DNA of 64,000 bases from Gari tellinella (GCA_922989275.2 OV277861.1:52553623-52617622), one strand, 5' to 3'. Shown: positions 1 through 10,023, counted from the stretch's first letter. Numbers and translations are program-made. Notes: generated by a model from the letters alone, not told the origin.

Positions 1-4
1 AGTA

Positions 5-250
5 CAGTGGAGAATCTGTTATTCTTTCCCAATAAACGCGTTTACGCTAAAACTATTATTTGCAGTGCAAACAGTTTGGAGCCAGATCAGACGCCGGGTA
101 ACCCGGCGTCTGATCAGGCTCCAAACTGTTTGCAACCAAGATAAACAAGAATTATCAGAATTGTCCAAAAGTTGTTCTTTTCTACGTTTTAGTGCTTTGC
201 GTTTGCGTACGTTTGCGTTTAAACGGGAAAGAATAACAGATTCTCCACTG
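5..250 (+). mobile_element. H1 element, full length (MITE, TA target site)
   Basis: This is a 246-bp non-coding element with terminal inverted repeats starting CAGTGGAGAATCTGTTATTC and flanked by TA on both sides, which fits a Tc1/mariner or pogo-type MITE. Its centre (67-133) is the core A palindrome: arms CAAACAGTTTGGAGCC and GATCAGACGCCGGG around a GTAAC tip. It is near identical to at least six other H1 copies in the window, so the family amplified recently. The superfamily is inferred from the TA duplication and TIR style only. Confidence 0.88.
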
Positions 251-256
251 TACATG

Positions 257-462
257 TAGAACCTCTCTATTATGACCCCTAAGTTGTGACCATTCTTAGC
301 CGTTTAAGACAGGTTACTGCTTAAAGCAATGTGAAAGTGAATCAGAAAGCTGCTACAGGAGTTTTCTGTTTCATTTACACCTTGCTTTAAGCTGTCACCT
401 GTCCTTTATAAATACGGACAATTAGCCTTCTTTTTAGTGGTCGTAATAGAGAGATTTTACTG
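257..462 (+). mobile_element. H2 element (MITE, TA target site)
   Basis: Imperfect terminal repeats (GAACCTCTCTATTATGACC on the left; the right end is the complement of CAGTAAAATCTCTCTATTAC) are flanked by TA. The centre is a core B hairpin: AAAGCAATGTGAAAGTGAA, GAAAGCTGCT/AGGAGTTTTC, then CACCTTGCTTTAAGC. There is no coding capacity. The terminal style suggests a Tigger/pogo-like MITE. Confidence 0.75.
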
Positions 463-564
463 TACATGTAGATATTGAATTCATAGACTGCATGGGAACT
501 GTTTGTAATTTCAATACTCTCTAGACTAGCTACTACTACTGTTGAACAAATATTGCCTTACGTA

Positions 565-708
565 CAGTAAAACACCATATTACGACCATTAAAAATCATT
601 GCCGATTAACAGATATGTGAAAGCAAAAAGCAAGGTAAAGGTAAAACAGAAAGCTCCTGATGGAGTTTTCTGTTGTACTTTCTCTTTGCTTTAAGCAACC
701 ACCTGTCT
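565..708 (+). mobile_element. H2 element, left part, interrupted by H1
   Basis: The H2 left terminus CAGTAAAACACCATATTACG is preceded by TA. The core B hairpin follows, with GAAAGCTCC and a GGAGTTTTC return arm. The element stops at the TA where the H1 copy at 711 begins. It is nearly the same as 982-1124. Confidence 0.7.
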
Positions 709-710
709 TA

Positions 711-944
711 CAATGGATAATCTGTTATTCTTTCCCGTTTAAACGCAAACGTACGCAAACGCAAAAGAAAAGAACAACTTTTGGACAATTCTGATTATTC
801 TTGTTTATCTTGGTGGCAAACAGTTTGGAGCCTGATCAGACGCCGGGTTACCTGGCGTCTGATCTGGCTCCAAACTGTTTGCACTGCAAATAATAATTTT
901 AGCGTAAACGCGTTTATTGGGAAAGAATAACAGATTCTCCACTG
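711..944 (-). mobile_element. H1 element (MITE)
   Basis: An H1 copy in reverse orientation. The left end is decayed (CAATGGATAATCTG) and the right end intact (TTCTCCACTG followed by TA). Core A lies near 821-883, with a GTTAC tip and one arm mismatch (ACCTGG). It sits between two near-identical H2 segments. Confidence 0.85.
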
Positions 945-981
945 TAGCTACTAGTCTGTTGAAAAAAAATTGCCTTACGTA

Positions 982-1124
982 CAGTAAAACACCATATTAC
1001 GACCATTACAAATCATTGCTGATTAACAGACATGTGAAAGCTTAAAGCAAGGTAAAGGTAAAACAGAAAGCTCCTGATGGAGCTTTCTGTTGTACTTTCG
1101 CTTTACTTTAAGCAACCACCTGTC
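982..1124 (+). mobile_element. H2 element, left part (duplicate of 565-708)
   Basis: The same H2 left terminus and core B hairpin as 565-708, with the same preceding sequence (TTGCCTTACG before the TA). The two segments are therefore direct duplicates flanking the H1 copy at 711-944. Confidence 0.68.
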
Positions 1125-1139
1125 TTAACATAGCTAAAT

Positions 1140-1250
1140 GATTGTTTGATAGACGAGTGACAGCTTAAAGCAAGATCAAAGTAAAACAGAAAGCTCATTA
1201 TGCAGCTTTCTGTTTTATTTTCACCTTGCTTTAAGCATCGACCTGCCATA
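1140..1250. repeat. Core B hairpin, degenerate H2 remnant
   Basis: Arms CTTAAAGCAAGATCAAAGTA and TTTTCACCTTGCTTTAAGC surround AAAGCTCATTATGCAGCTTT. The element ends are not recognisable. Confidence 0.6.
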
Positions 1251-1453
1251 ACCAAAAAAAATGAACAACAAAACTTAAACGACAACTAAACGTTGGAGCT
1301 ACTATGCGTATCGATGTATTTCACACCAACGATGCTACGTTCGCTCTTCCGTCTGGACGAGACTAAAATTACAGGGTTCAGTACAAATGGCTAAATATAG
1401 AAGAAAAACACACCCGTAACGACCACTGAATAGTAGACTTATTGACAGTTTAA

Positions 1454-1648
1454 CCCTTTCCCCAATGGAAGCGCATTTTAGCGCATTCAGTTTATTCCTC
1501 CGCTGAAGAAAATAGTTCCAATTTATACTGTTACATGTATGAATATGTATCATACGGAATATATTTTTATTCTAGCAGATGGTACTTTCAACCTGCTTTA
1601 TATAGTCACCTATTTCAAAACTAGAAACACGCTATTGGGTATAAAGGG
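1454..1648 (-). mobile_element. H3 element lacking its hairpin core (TTAA target site)
   Basis: TTAA duplications (1450-1453 and 1649-1652) bracket ends CCCTTTCCCCAAT and ATAAAGGG. The inner sequence matches the reverse of the H3 copy at 15527-15770 (ATTCCTCCGCTGAAGAAAAT; CTAGCAGATGGTAC), but most of the core B palindrome is missing. TTAA plus CCCTTT ends suggest a piggyBac-like MITE. Confidence 0.72.
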
Positions 1649-1652
1649 TTAA

Positions 1653-1740
1653 AGCAGTATGAAAGTAAAGCAAAACAATTCTACACGAGTTTTCTGCTTT
1701 ACCTCCATATGGCTTTTAGCAGTGCATTGAAAGAGTGAAA
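1653..1740. repeat. Degenerate core B hairpin
   Basis: AAAGCAGTATGAAAGTAAAG and TTTCTGCTTTACCTCCATAT are imperfect inverted arms. No terminal repeats were found. I see nothing further up to 1835. Confidence 0.45.
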
Positions 1741-1835
1741 ATAACCATTATTTTATAGTATATGTTACATGTATCACGAAGTACTGACACCAGTACTTTG
1801 TGATGTTATGTTGGTAATAGAGGAGTTTTACATGT

Positions 1836-2146
1836 TATAGGTCGATTTTATTCAACTGGCAGGAACTATTATAGTAAGACAAATTAAGTCTTAGTTAATA
1901 TTCGCAAACAACTTAAATCCAGATCAGACGCCGCGTAACGCGGCGTCTGATCTGGATTCAAGCTGTTTGTTATTCTTCATTATTTTCCTTTTGTCAAAAT
2001 GTCCACTAATATGTAATGTTGAGAAAAAACCGGCAGACAAAAACGGTAAATTCCGATAATAAAAGAGCGTGTTGCCGGTCCCAAAGTTGAAATGCAATGG
2101 TCCGCATCGAAACTCCGCCCTGACAGGTCAATAAAATCGGTCTATA
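1836..2146. mobile_element. H9 element with core A palindrome
   Basis: Terminal inverted repeats TATAGGTCGATTTTATTCAA and the complementary TTGACCTGNCAGG-type right end ending TCTATA enclose core A (about 1905-1972; CGCGTAACGCG tip). A second copy lies at 47158-47678 and shares ends and inner sequence (AAACTCCGCCCTG; TTCCGATAATAA). The superfamily is not recognised. Confidence 0.72.
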
Positions 2147-2227
2147 GCAGACAGCAAACCACTTTCTAAACACTCAAACGAACATTCGTCAGCGGTTATA
2201 AAGACAGGTGTGTATATATAGCGTTTA

Positions 2228-2412
2228 GACTCAACTCAACGCTTTATTACCTTTGACCCAGGGTCCAAGGTTATAAGGCCTTTGAGTTGAGTCTAAAAAC
2301 GTTCTCAAGCATTTGATTGGTCAGATTTTGAGCCTAGGCTCAAATCTGACCAATCATATGCTTGAGAACAAAATCAGACTCAACTCAAAAGCTTTATAAC
2401 CTTGGAGCCTGA
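2228..2412. repeat. Nested inverted repeat
   Basis: An outer pair, GACTCAACTCAA / TTGAGTTGAGTC-like, encloses a tight palindrome at about 2309-2355 (TTGATTGGTCAGATTTTGAG, CCTAGG tip, CTCAAATCTGACCAATC). It is probably a foldback element. No target duplication was identified. The sequence up to 2580 holds nothing further that I recognise. Confidence 0.6.
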
Positions 2413-2581
2413 TCATGCTGATCATTGACTTACATTTGCAAACCTAATAATAAACACAATCTAACGGTTTTACAGTATATCACAGGGTATATAAACAGTT
2501 ATGTTGCGAAAATATACGCCAGATCTCTCTCTCTCGTAATATAAATTTATTGCATAACAGAGATCTATTTTATGAGGTAAA

Positions 2582-2775
2582 CGGTCGAACTTCGATTACT
2601 CGACATTGTTTATATCGAACTTTCCTGTATTTCCGCAGGTGAATTTTCCTAATTCAAACTCACGTATTTCGAACATATCCCGGAATTTCAAAGTTAAAAC
2701 GCGGCTAAGCCACGTATTAACTTTGAAATGCGGGTATGTTCGACTTAAGCGAGGTAGAGTTACAGAGACCCTGAC
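2582..2775. mobile_element. H4 element, diverged
   Basis: GTCGAACTTCGATTACTCGA opens an H4-like terminus. The core C palindrome is at about 2685-2750 (TTTCAAAGTTAAAACG, CGGCTAAGCC, TTAACTTTGAAATGCGGG). The right terminus is decayed. Confidence 0.65.
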
Positions 2776-2939
2776 GTATACAATAAACTTGGGATATTTG
2801 GCAAGAACAATCTGGGTGTTAATTCTTCGTCTGCTATATCTAATACCGTCTGCTTCACAGCTGTCGTCTGCAAGTGTTGTTATTTTTTATTATTTTTAAA
2901 TCCATTTTATCATAAGAAATCTAAACATTGGGGGGGGGG

Positions 2940-3003
2940 GGCAGACAGTTTGTATCCTTATCAGACACCGCGTGTCGCGGCGTCTGATCTGGATACAAAC
3001 AGA
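2940..3003. repeat. Core A hairpin next to the LINE-A tail
   Basis: The arms CAGACAGTTTGTATCC and GGATACAAACAG surround ATCAGACACCGCG and CGCGGCGTCTGATC. It follows a run of ten G and lies about 30 bp from the 3' tail of LINE-A. Confidence 0.65.
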
Positions 3004-3255
3004 TTTGAACTTTCTAGAAACGTCGCTACATTTCATAAGATAAGATAAGATAAGATAAGATTTTATTTCCACCTTTAGACTAACAAGTCCATGAGGTAAC
3101 ACATTCAATACATTCATCAAGATGACATTGATCAACAGAAATAATCTATATCATTCAAGCTAGTTTTCAATGCGTACATATAAATTTTCAGCGATCTAGC
3201 CACCCTGAAAAAGTTTGTTCTAAAAATAATTAGACTGCAGACTGATACAAGTCAT

Positions 3256-3335
3256 CTGCAAACAGTTCAGACTAGGGTCAGACAGTTCCTTCTATGGAGA
3301 CTCTGTCTGATCTTTGGTTACTCTGTTTAACAAAC
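3256..3335. repeat. Hairpin inside the LINE-A 3' UTR, related to core A
   Basis: CTGCAAACAGTTCAGAC and GGTTACTCTGTTTAAC form outer arms, and GGTCAGACAG with CTGTCTGATC form inner arms. The layout resembles core A (AAACAGTT, then GATCAGAC). The same structure is present in the second LINE-A copy at about 22049-22130. Confidence 0.6.
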
Positions 3336-4614
3336 ACTAAAATCTACCTTAAGTTACAAAGCTGCAGTACTTTTTGAAATTGTTATTGTAATAAATATTT
3401 TGAAAGAGAAGCTGTATGGTGACTAGATCTAGATCTTATACTGAAACTGTTCTCATTTACAATGCAAGTATAAGTACAAATGAATTGTTATTTATCATAA
3501 ATGCTTTTTGTATAGTCATAGACTGTTATTATTTCAATGCTCTTAAAGTAATCAATGAAATATAAACTCAAAAGCTCTAAACTTCGTTCTTGATTTATCA
3601 ACTTTTTCCAAGAGCAAATTTCCATTATCTCTTGAAACTGTGTCCATCAATCTAGAACCTCTACTATGAATCCTCTGGAAACAAGTTTTGTTTTTGTAGC
3701 GGAGAAGGTGTATATGTAGGCTATTTATTTATATAAACTTAGCCTTGTGTAACTTTATAACTTATAAAACGACCAAACAGAACGCACAACGTATAGTTCT
3801 ATGGCATACTTTTCTAACCACATAAAAGCTATAGTTCTGACAACGTATCAACAACAAATTCAGTAATATATAGAACTAGTAACATCTGAACAAATGCATG
3901 ACATAACAAATGCATGACAATGCATGAAAAGCATTATATACAGTAGCCATTTATTCTATTATCATAATGAGAGATCTTCGCATTAGATAACGTCACAACT
4001 GTCAGTAGAATTGATTTATGGTCCGGCAGCCGGTTAACGAGTGCAGCCCGATATCATCGCAAAAAGATTCTGATAGATAGATCAAATTAGATCTATCAAA
4101 CAACATCTAATAGGTCAAAATAAAATAGTTCAAATTAAATCTGTTAACCAACATTATATATCTATCAAAAGTGCTCGACAGAATCCAGAACCCCGGCTAC
4201 CTATAAGAAACGTTTAATTTCCGATATCTGCAGCCAGACTTCGAAACCGCGCCAAGCACCTGTGTGATCCATCGACAGAAAAGTAATTACGTAACGAATG
4301 ACGTCAAAAGTGACAACATAGGGAATTCCGCTAACATTCTTGGGGAAATCCTTGTGACGTCACAGCCTACTGTAGAAAACCTGCAGCTTAATGCAAGTTG
4401 AAAATTTACACACAATTACAAGTCCTCTACTAAGAGAATGATATAGATCTATGCAACAGCTATAGAAAAAAAGGGAAAAAGAAACATTTTAATAGTTATG
4501 TAGATCTATTTCGAAGTGTACTTAGTAACGTTGACTTGACTTGATCCTGATTTTAATGTTCAACTGCTGCTGGTATTCCCAGTAGCTGGGGTAGGCAGCA
4601 GGCGGCTACCACTT

Positions 4615-4930
4615 CTAATTCCAGTTTACGTGAGAAAATGAGAGCATATTAAAGTTTAATTTAAACGACAGCCATCTGGCGAGTACAGCCCGACAACACC
4701 ACAAAAATATCCTGATAGAGCTTCCTGCAATGCAATCGTGCTGCACGCACCAACAATGTGTCCAGAAATAACTGTAGATCTTTTTCAAAGTGTACTTAGT
4801 AAAGTTTACATGAAAAAATGAGAGCATATTAAAGTTTAATTTAAACAACAGCCATCTGGCGAGTACAGCCTTACAACACCGCAAAAAGATCCTGATAAAG
4901 CTTCCTGTAATGCAATCGTGCTGCACGCAC
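4615..4930 (-). repeat. Tandem duplication in the LINE-A 3' UTR
   Basis: Two copies of a segment of about 125 bp (near 4622-4745 and 4805-4930) share GAGAGCATATTAAAGTTTAA, GCCATCTGGCGAGTACAGCC and GCAATCGTGCTGCACGCACC, with a period near 183 bp. The other LINE-A copy has a single unit at 20430-20570, so the duplication is specific to this copy or lineage. Confidence 0.8.
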
Positions 4931-5157
4931 CAACATTAGCAGGTTACAGACAGTAAAGAATGCAGAATACTGTCAAAGAAAACTAGATTAACATCAATTA
5001 TACTGAGATACCTAATAGAAAAATTAATATATGTTAAACCATGTATATATTCTCATTCATATGGAAAATCAAATAGCAAAAATCAACATGTCTAAAGACA
5101 ATTTTAACTATTGTGCCTGTTTTCTAGATCTAATTAATATTATTATTATATCCATTA

Positions 5158-8100
5158 TTACTCTACTTTTGCCTGAGAGGCGTGATAAACGAACATTGAT
5201 AAGTTTCTAATAGTCTTGTCTACCGTGCTATTAATTAGTTCTACAAATTTAAACATATTTGGCCTAATCAAGAAGTACCTCGGAATGTATTTCTTTCTCA
5301 AGTCTTCAAACTGTTTACATTCCAATACAAAATGAAATTCGTCTTCTAGGACTGAACATGTTCTACATTTTCTTTCATTGTATGGTATTGGAAGTGGTTT
5401 GTTCCATCGCCCAGTTTCAACTGCTAGTCTATGAGATGAGACCCTCAGTTTAGTTAATGCTTGACAAAATTTCATCATGTTAATTTTATGTAAATATGGT
5501 TGAAACTCAAATTTCGAAATTTGGTTATAAAATATTGCTCTACTTGAGTCATTTAATCTACCTTCCCAACTTTGTACAAACTGGTCATTTAATCGTTGTT
5601 TCACTAAAGATAGAAAGACCTTTGTATTTCCAACAGTTTGTGATATCCAGACATAATGAAAACCTAAATTACATAATAAGTCCCTTACATTGGAACACCA
5701 GTTAACATACTGCTTTTCTTCAGCCTCGTTTTTTAACATATTGTAAACTTTAGTTATATACTTATTCTCATCAGAGGTCAAAATCTTAGTCCAATATTTA
5801 ATCGTATTATAATATCTACTAGTTTGACAGCTTGTTCTCCCGAGTTCCCCATAAACGAAATCATTTTGCGTTGTTTTTCTCACACCTAATATTTTTTTAC
5901 AAAATTGTAAATGGACTCTTTCAATAGCAGGTGCAGTAGCAAAACCCCATACTTCACTTGCATAATTCAATATTGGTGATACTAATTTATCAAATAATTC
6001 TAGTCTATGTGCAGGTGTAATATAAGTGAATTTATGTAAGTATTTATTCAACTTAAAAATAGCTTTCTGTGCCTGTCCTGCTAATGTTTCTTGAGTCTTT
6101 TTAAAAGATCCACCAGATGTAAATGTAATACCTAAATATGAAAAATTATTGACTATTTCAATACTGTTACCATCGTACTGAAAGTTAAGATTATCGCTCA
6201 CTTTACCACCTTTTCTAAATATCATTATTTTTGTTTTATTTGTATTTACTTTCAGTTTCCAAGTTTGACAGTACTCAAACAAAGCATCTAAACCTTTTTG
6301 CACTTCTAGTTCATTATCAGCAAACAAAACAATGTCATCAGCATATAACATCAGAAAAACTTTGAACATGTCAACACTTATACCATTTAGTCCACTCTTC
6401 ATAAAAGTATCCTCTAGATCATTCAAAAACATAGTAAATAAAAAGGGTGATAAGCATTCACCCTGTCTCACTCCCAAAGCACATTGAAATGGATCACTTA
6501 AGGTATTCATATATTTTATTCTCGATTTAATACCTGTATACATAGACTGTATAATGTTTAGAATTTTACCCCTAATTCCTAGCTTTATTAACTTTGACCA
6601 AAGATTCTCACGAACTACATAGTCAAAAGCTTTGGTAAAGTCAATAAACGTACAAAATAGTTTTTTCTTTTGATTCAAATAACTTGAAATAAGCCCATTT
6701 AGCACGAAAATGTTGTCCACTGTAGACATGTTTGGTCTAAAACCAGCTTGAGCCTCAACATATACATTGTAATTCTCAGCCCACAACTGTAATCTATTAT
6801 TCAAAATACGTGTGAACAATTTTCCTATACAACTTAGAAGTGTAATACCTCTATAATTTTCTACATTTTCAAGTTTTCCTTTCTTATGCAGAGGTATCAC
6901 GTAACCCTCTGACCATCGATCAGGGAAATAACCCAAACTGTATATCTTGTTAAACATTTCATATAATACTGGAATAAGAACATGCTTACTATTCATAATA
7001 AACTCGTTAAGTATTAAATCGGGTCCTGCAGACCTGTTGTTTTTAAGTTGCTTGATTGCTTTTTGAATTTCTTCAATGGATATTTCCCGGTCAAGTTCCT
7101 CAAACATAACCCCTAGTTCATTTTTTTCATACCTTTCAACAAAATCTAAAACATCTTCATCAGGAGAAAAGAATTGATCATTTGGGTTATTAATGGCTTT
7201 AAAATACTGCTCAAATGTAGATAATGGTATGTTAGATGATTTTACACCTGCTATTCCTTTTAATAAATTCCAGTACTCTCGTGCATTTCGCTTCTTTGCT
7301 TGCATGAAGTTAGCCGTTTTTTCATGGTCATATTCATATCTACATTTTCTTAATAAATGTTTATATTTTGATCTAGCCTCCACCATTTTAATTCTATTTT
7401 CTTCATTTGGTAACTCTCTGTAATTGTTCAGCATTCTCCGAAAAATTACCTTGTGTTCAAAGCAATCTTCATTATACCATGGTAAATTGTTTTCAGTTTT
7501 AAACTCCGTATCGTTTTGTGATGAGTTACGTATTGTTTTAAGACATGTGCTTGATACATCCTCAAAAAAGTTTTCAAGTGTCTGTATGCAATTATCAATA
7601 TCACTATTTACCGAGCAGTCAGAAAATTTATTAATTAATTCTGATATTTGAACATCATACTGAGATAATTGCAATTTTTCCAAAAAATCAGATTTTTTCT
7701 CCTGATCCCACACATACTTTCTACTAACATTCTCATAACTAGTCGTATCACCTTCTTGTGTAAACATATCAATGTTCTCATTTCTGTTCTCTCTTTGCTT
7801 ATTCAGCTCTATGATACATTCTATGAGACAGTGATCTGACAACAAATTTGGATCATGTACATGAAAGTGTATAAAATTATTCAATAAATTTGGCTTACAT
7901 AAAACGTAATCGATGAGACTTTTTCCTTGACTATTTACCAGTGTATGTTTCCCTATTTTTTTATCATCACCAACTCTACCATTTGCTATTCGAAAACCAC
8001 TTTGCTTACACAATTCGAGCAAAAAAGAACCGTTATTATTTGTATGACCTCTATCTAATGAAAATCTACCACATGTTTCATCACTTTCATAATCTTCCGA

Positions 8101-8676
8101 CAACATATTGTTATGCACTAGATAGTTATTATCATTTTCAACAAAATCAGGTAATGTGGAAGTACGAGCATTAAAATCTCCAAACAACATATAAACACCA
8201 TCATCTTTGCTGTCATTTTCAACTACAACTAGCGAATCTTGTAATCTATCAAAGATATTATCATCAATTACAGTTTGTCTACTACTATCATCTGGTAGAA
8301 CATAACATAAACCGACATAAACATTTTTCTCTAAATTTAATTTCTGTTTTGATATTTTTAACCAAATGATATCATCTTTGCTTTTAAAAATCAAACTATC
8401 TTCATTTGTGAGCCCACATCTGACATAAATAGCTATTCCTCCTGAATTTCTCTTACTGCCAATTTTTCGCATGGTTCTATTCAAAATAAACTTATCAAAA
8501 TTATCAACTTCTAAGTCCGAAAATTCGGAAGCCCACGTCTCCGTAAAAAGTACAAAATCATTTCGCTGAAAAACATTTTTTAAATATTCGGTTTGTAATT
8601 TATTTGTTCTTTTTGTTACCAATCCCTGTGCATTTAACAAAGCGAATTTCAGACCACACACCTTCTCCTGTCTGTA
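5158..8676 (-). CDS. LINE-A ORF2: APE endonuclease / reverse transcriptase
   Basis: The protein nicks target DNA and copies its RNA by target-primed reverse transcription. Counting from a GTG at 8661, the endonuclease shows N10 (LNAQG), E41 (FTETW), D162 and N164 (GDFN), D251 (LIDYVL) and S275-D276-H277. The reverse transcriptase runs from about 520 to 830 with SAGPD, QAGFR, DFTKAFD, GVRQGECLSP and the catalytic YADD near 772. A C-terminal zinc-knuckle-like cluster (CRTC, then H and C) lies near 1099-1117. The frame is open and continuous with ORF1, separated only by a TAA at 8677-8679. It has no ATG before M64, which lies after two catalytic residues. Initiation must therefore depend on readthrough, reinitiation or a non-AUG start. 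There is no other break, so the element could be recently active. Confidence 0.9.
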   Translation of the reverse strand, partial: YRQEKVCGLKFALLNAQGLVTKRTNKLQTEYLKNVFQRNDFVLFTETWASEFSDLEVDNFDKFILNRTMRKIGSKRNSGGIAIYVRCGLTNEDSLIFKSKDDIIWLKISKQKLNLEKNVYVGLCYVLPDDSSRQTVIDDNIFDRLQDSLVVVENDSKDDGVYMLFGDFNARTSTLPDFVENDNNYLVHNNMLSEDYESDETCGRFSLDRGHTNNNGSFLLELCKQSGFRIANGRVGDDKKIGKHTLVNSQGKSLIDYVLCKPNLLNNFIHFHVHDPNLLSDHCLIECIIELNKQRENRNENIDMFTQEGDTTSYENVSRKYVWDQEKKSDFLEKLQLSQYDVQISELINKFSDCSVNSDIDNCIQTLENFFEDVSSTCLKTIRNSSQNDTEFKTENNLPWYNEDCFEHKVIFRRMLNNYRELPNEENRIKMVEARSKYKHLLRKCRYEYDHEKTANFMQAKKRNAREYWNLLKGIAGVKSSNIPLSTFEQYFKAINNPNDQFFSPDEDVLDFVERYEKNELGVMFEELDREISIEEIQKAIKQLKNNRSAGPDLILNEFIMNSKHVLIPVLYEMFNKIYSLGYFPDRWSEGYVIPLHKKGKLENVENYRGITLLSCIGKLFTRILNNRLQLWAENYNVYVEAQAGFRPNMSTVDNIFVLNGLISSYLNQKKKLFCTFIDFTKAFDYVVRENLWSKLIKLGIRGKILNIIQSMYTGIKSRIKYMNTLSDPFQCALGVRQGECLSPFLFTMFLNDLEDTFMKSGLNGISVDMFKVFLMLYADDIVLFADNELEVQKGLDALFEYCQTWKLKVNTNKTKIMIFRKGGKVSDNLNFQYDGNSIEIVNNFSYLGITFTSGGSFKKTQETLAGQAQKAIFKLNKYLHKFTYITPAHRLELFDKLVSPILNYASEVWGFATAPAIERVHLQFCKKILGVRKTTQNDFVYGELGRTSCQTSRYYNTIKYWTKILTSDENKYITKVYNMLKNEAEEKQYVNWCSNVRDLLCNLGFHYVWISQTVGNTKVFLSLVKQRLNDQFVQSWEGRLNDSSRAIFYNQISKFEFQPYLHKINMMKFCQALTKLRVSSHRLAVETGRWNKPLPIPYNERKCRTCSVLEDEFHFVLECKQFEDLRKKYIPRYFLIRPNMFKFVELINSTVDKTIRNLSMFVYHASQAKVE

Positions 8677-10023
8677 TTATTGTTCATCATCTATGTGTAT
8701 AGGTAGTGTGACGTCATCAAGACCAGTGTCGTCACTGATGACGTCAGGGGATTTCCCACGATATCTTACTTTGTCAACTTGAGTTCTCAGATTTATTGCC
8801 TGTGGATTTTGTGATTGTTGGGATCGAATGCTCAGAGTTTTCCTTGGTTGTCGCTGAAAAGGAGATGGGGACGTCTCACGTCTTCCAGACTTTTGAGCTG
8901 ACCTCGAATTGTGTACCCTCTTTTTGTTGACAGTTTCTGATAATGGAGTGCTTGGGGGAGTAACACTGTAAACAACTTTTGCTGTAGTTTGTGAACTGTC
9001 TATCCTATTACTATCCTGCGACCTCTTACCGTCTGTAGCTTTAGTCGTTCTAGAGCTACTTCTCTGGCTTGCTGATAATGGAGTGCTTGGGGGCGTAACA
9101 CTGTAAACAACTTTTGCTGTAGTTTGTGAACTGTCTAACCTATCACTATCCTGCGACCTCTTACCGTCGTTCCTAGACACAGGCAATGAAGACCCAGTCT
9201 GTACAGCTAACCTAGCTGTACTGACTGACTCCACACTGTCTGGTGTCGATATGTCCACCAAGTTCGTCAAACGGTCATTATGGACGTACCGGTCCCACTC
9301 CGGGAGTGCATTTTCAGCGACTCTCCCATTGACCAACAGTTTTGCCGGATAGACAATTTTCACATTTGCTCTGGGGTTGTTATTTTTACATTGTCTCAGT
9401 TTCGGCCACAACTCTCTCCTCGCTAACTGTATCTCCTTGGGAAGGTCTACATCGATAGAGAACGAAGTGTTTTTCAACATATAAACTCTGCTCATTATGT
9501 CCTCTACATCACAATAATCCCTGAAATTGGCGATAATGGGTCGGGGGCGATTACGTTCTCCTGGCTGACGACGACCAAGCCTGTGTGCTCTTGCAATGTA
9601 CATAGAAGGGTCAAGGTCGAGTTGATCACTGAGGAATTCTCTAATCATTTGAAAACAGTTCTCACCTTGCCCTTGGCTCTCGTAGAAACCACGGAAGATC
9701 AGGTTATTTCTCCTCGACCTAGCCTCTAGATCTATTGACTTATATGCCAGGGTTTTCAATAAGTCACTTTGAACATTCGTCGTTTCCACTACCTTGGTCA
9801 GTGTTTCCGTGATCCTTTTTACTGAATTCTCAACACACTGAAAGCCACTGATCTGTTCATTTCGGGTTAATCGGATCTCGTCTAATACAATAACTAATTT
9901 CTCGTTCACTGTTTTTGTTTTGAAAACTTCCCGCGTGACAAATTCTTCCGACAGCATGCTGCTTGCAGCCATCTTGATGATTTCAGTCAAATTTCTTCGA
10001 TCCTGGGCTTGTTTTAAATCCAA
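8677..10023 (-). CDS. LINE-A ORF1: L1-ORF1-like RNA-binding protein
   Basis: This 448-residue protein is probably the nucleic-acid chaperone that packages the LINE RNA. The first 90 or so residues are helical and may form a coiled coil. An RRM-like L1-ORF1 (transposase-22 type) domain follows at about 100-215 (RRNNLIFRGFYE; ARAHRLGRR; PRPIIANF; DLPKEIQLARREL). The C-terminal third is basic, Ser/Pro-rich and probably disordered. It contains two in-frame copies of a 45-codon unit (8941 versus 9076 in DNA) with KVVYSVTPPSTPLS. The start is the ATG at 10021-10023, with a TAA stop at 8677. ORF2 follows in the same frame. The family call is by motif only. Confidence 0.85.
   Translation of the reverse strand: MDLKQAQDRRNLTEIIKMAASSMLSEEFVTREVFKTKTVNEKLVIVLDEIRLTRNEQISGFQCVENSVKRITETLTKVVETTNVQSDLLKTLAYKSIDLEARSRRNNLIFRGFYESQGQGENCFQMIREFLSDQLDLDPSMYIARAHRLGRRQPGERNRPRPIIANFRDYCDVEDIMSRVYMLKNTSFSIDVDLPKEIQLARRELWPKLRQCKNNNPRANVKIVYPAKLLVNGRVAENALPEWDRYVHNDRLTNLVDISTPDSVESVSTARLAVQTGSSLPVSRNDGKRSQDSDRLDSSQTTAKVVYSVTPPSTPLSASQRSSSRTTKATDGKRSQDSNRIDSSQTTAKVVYSVTPPSTPLSETVNKKRVHNSRSAQKSGRRETSPSPFQRQPRKTLSIRSQQSQNPQAINLRTQVDKVRYRGKSPDVISDDTGLDDVTLPIHIDDEQ

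Noticed and set aside
2582..2899. A 97-codon plus-strand frame starting in H4
   Set aside because: It reads through the core C palindrome and has no domain; it is a by-product of the element.
5496..8174. Plus-strand frames inside LINE-A
   Set aside because: Shadows of the long minus-strand ORF2, which carries the full endonuclease and reverse transcriptase motifs.
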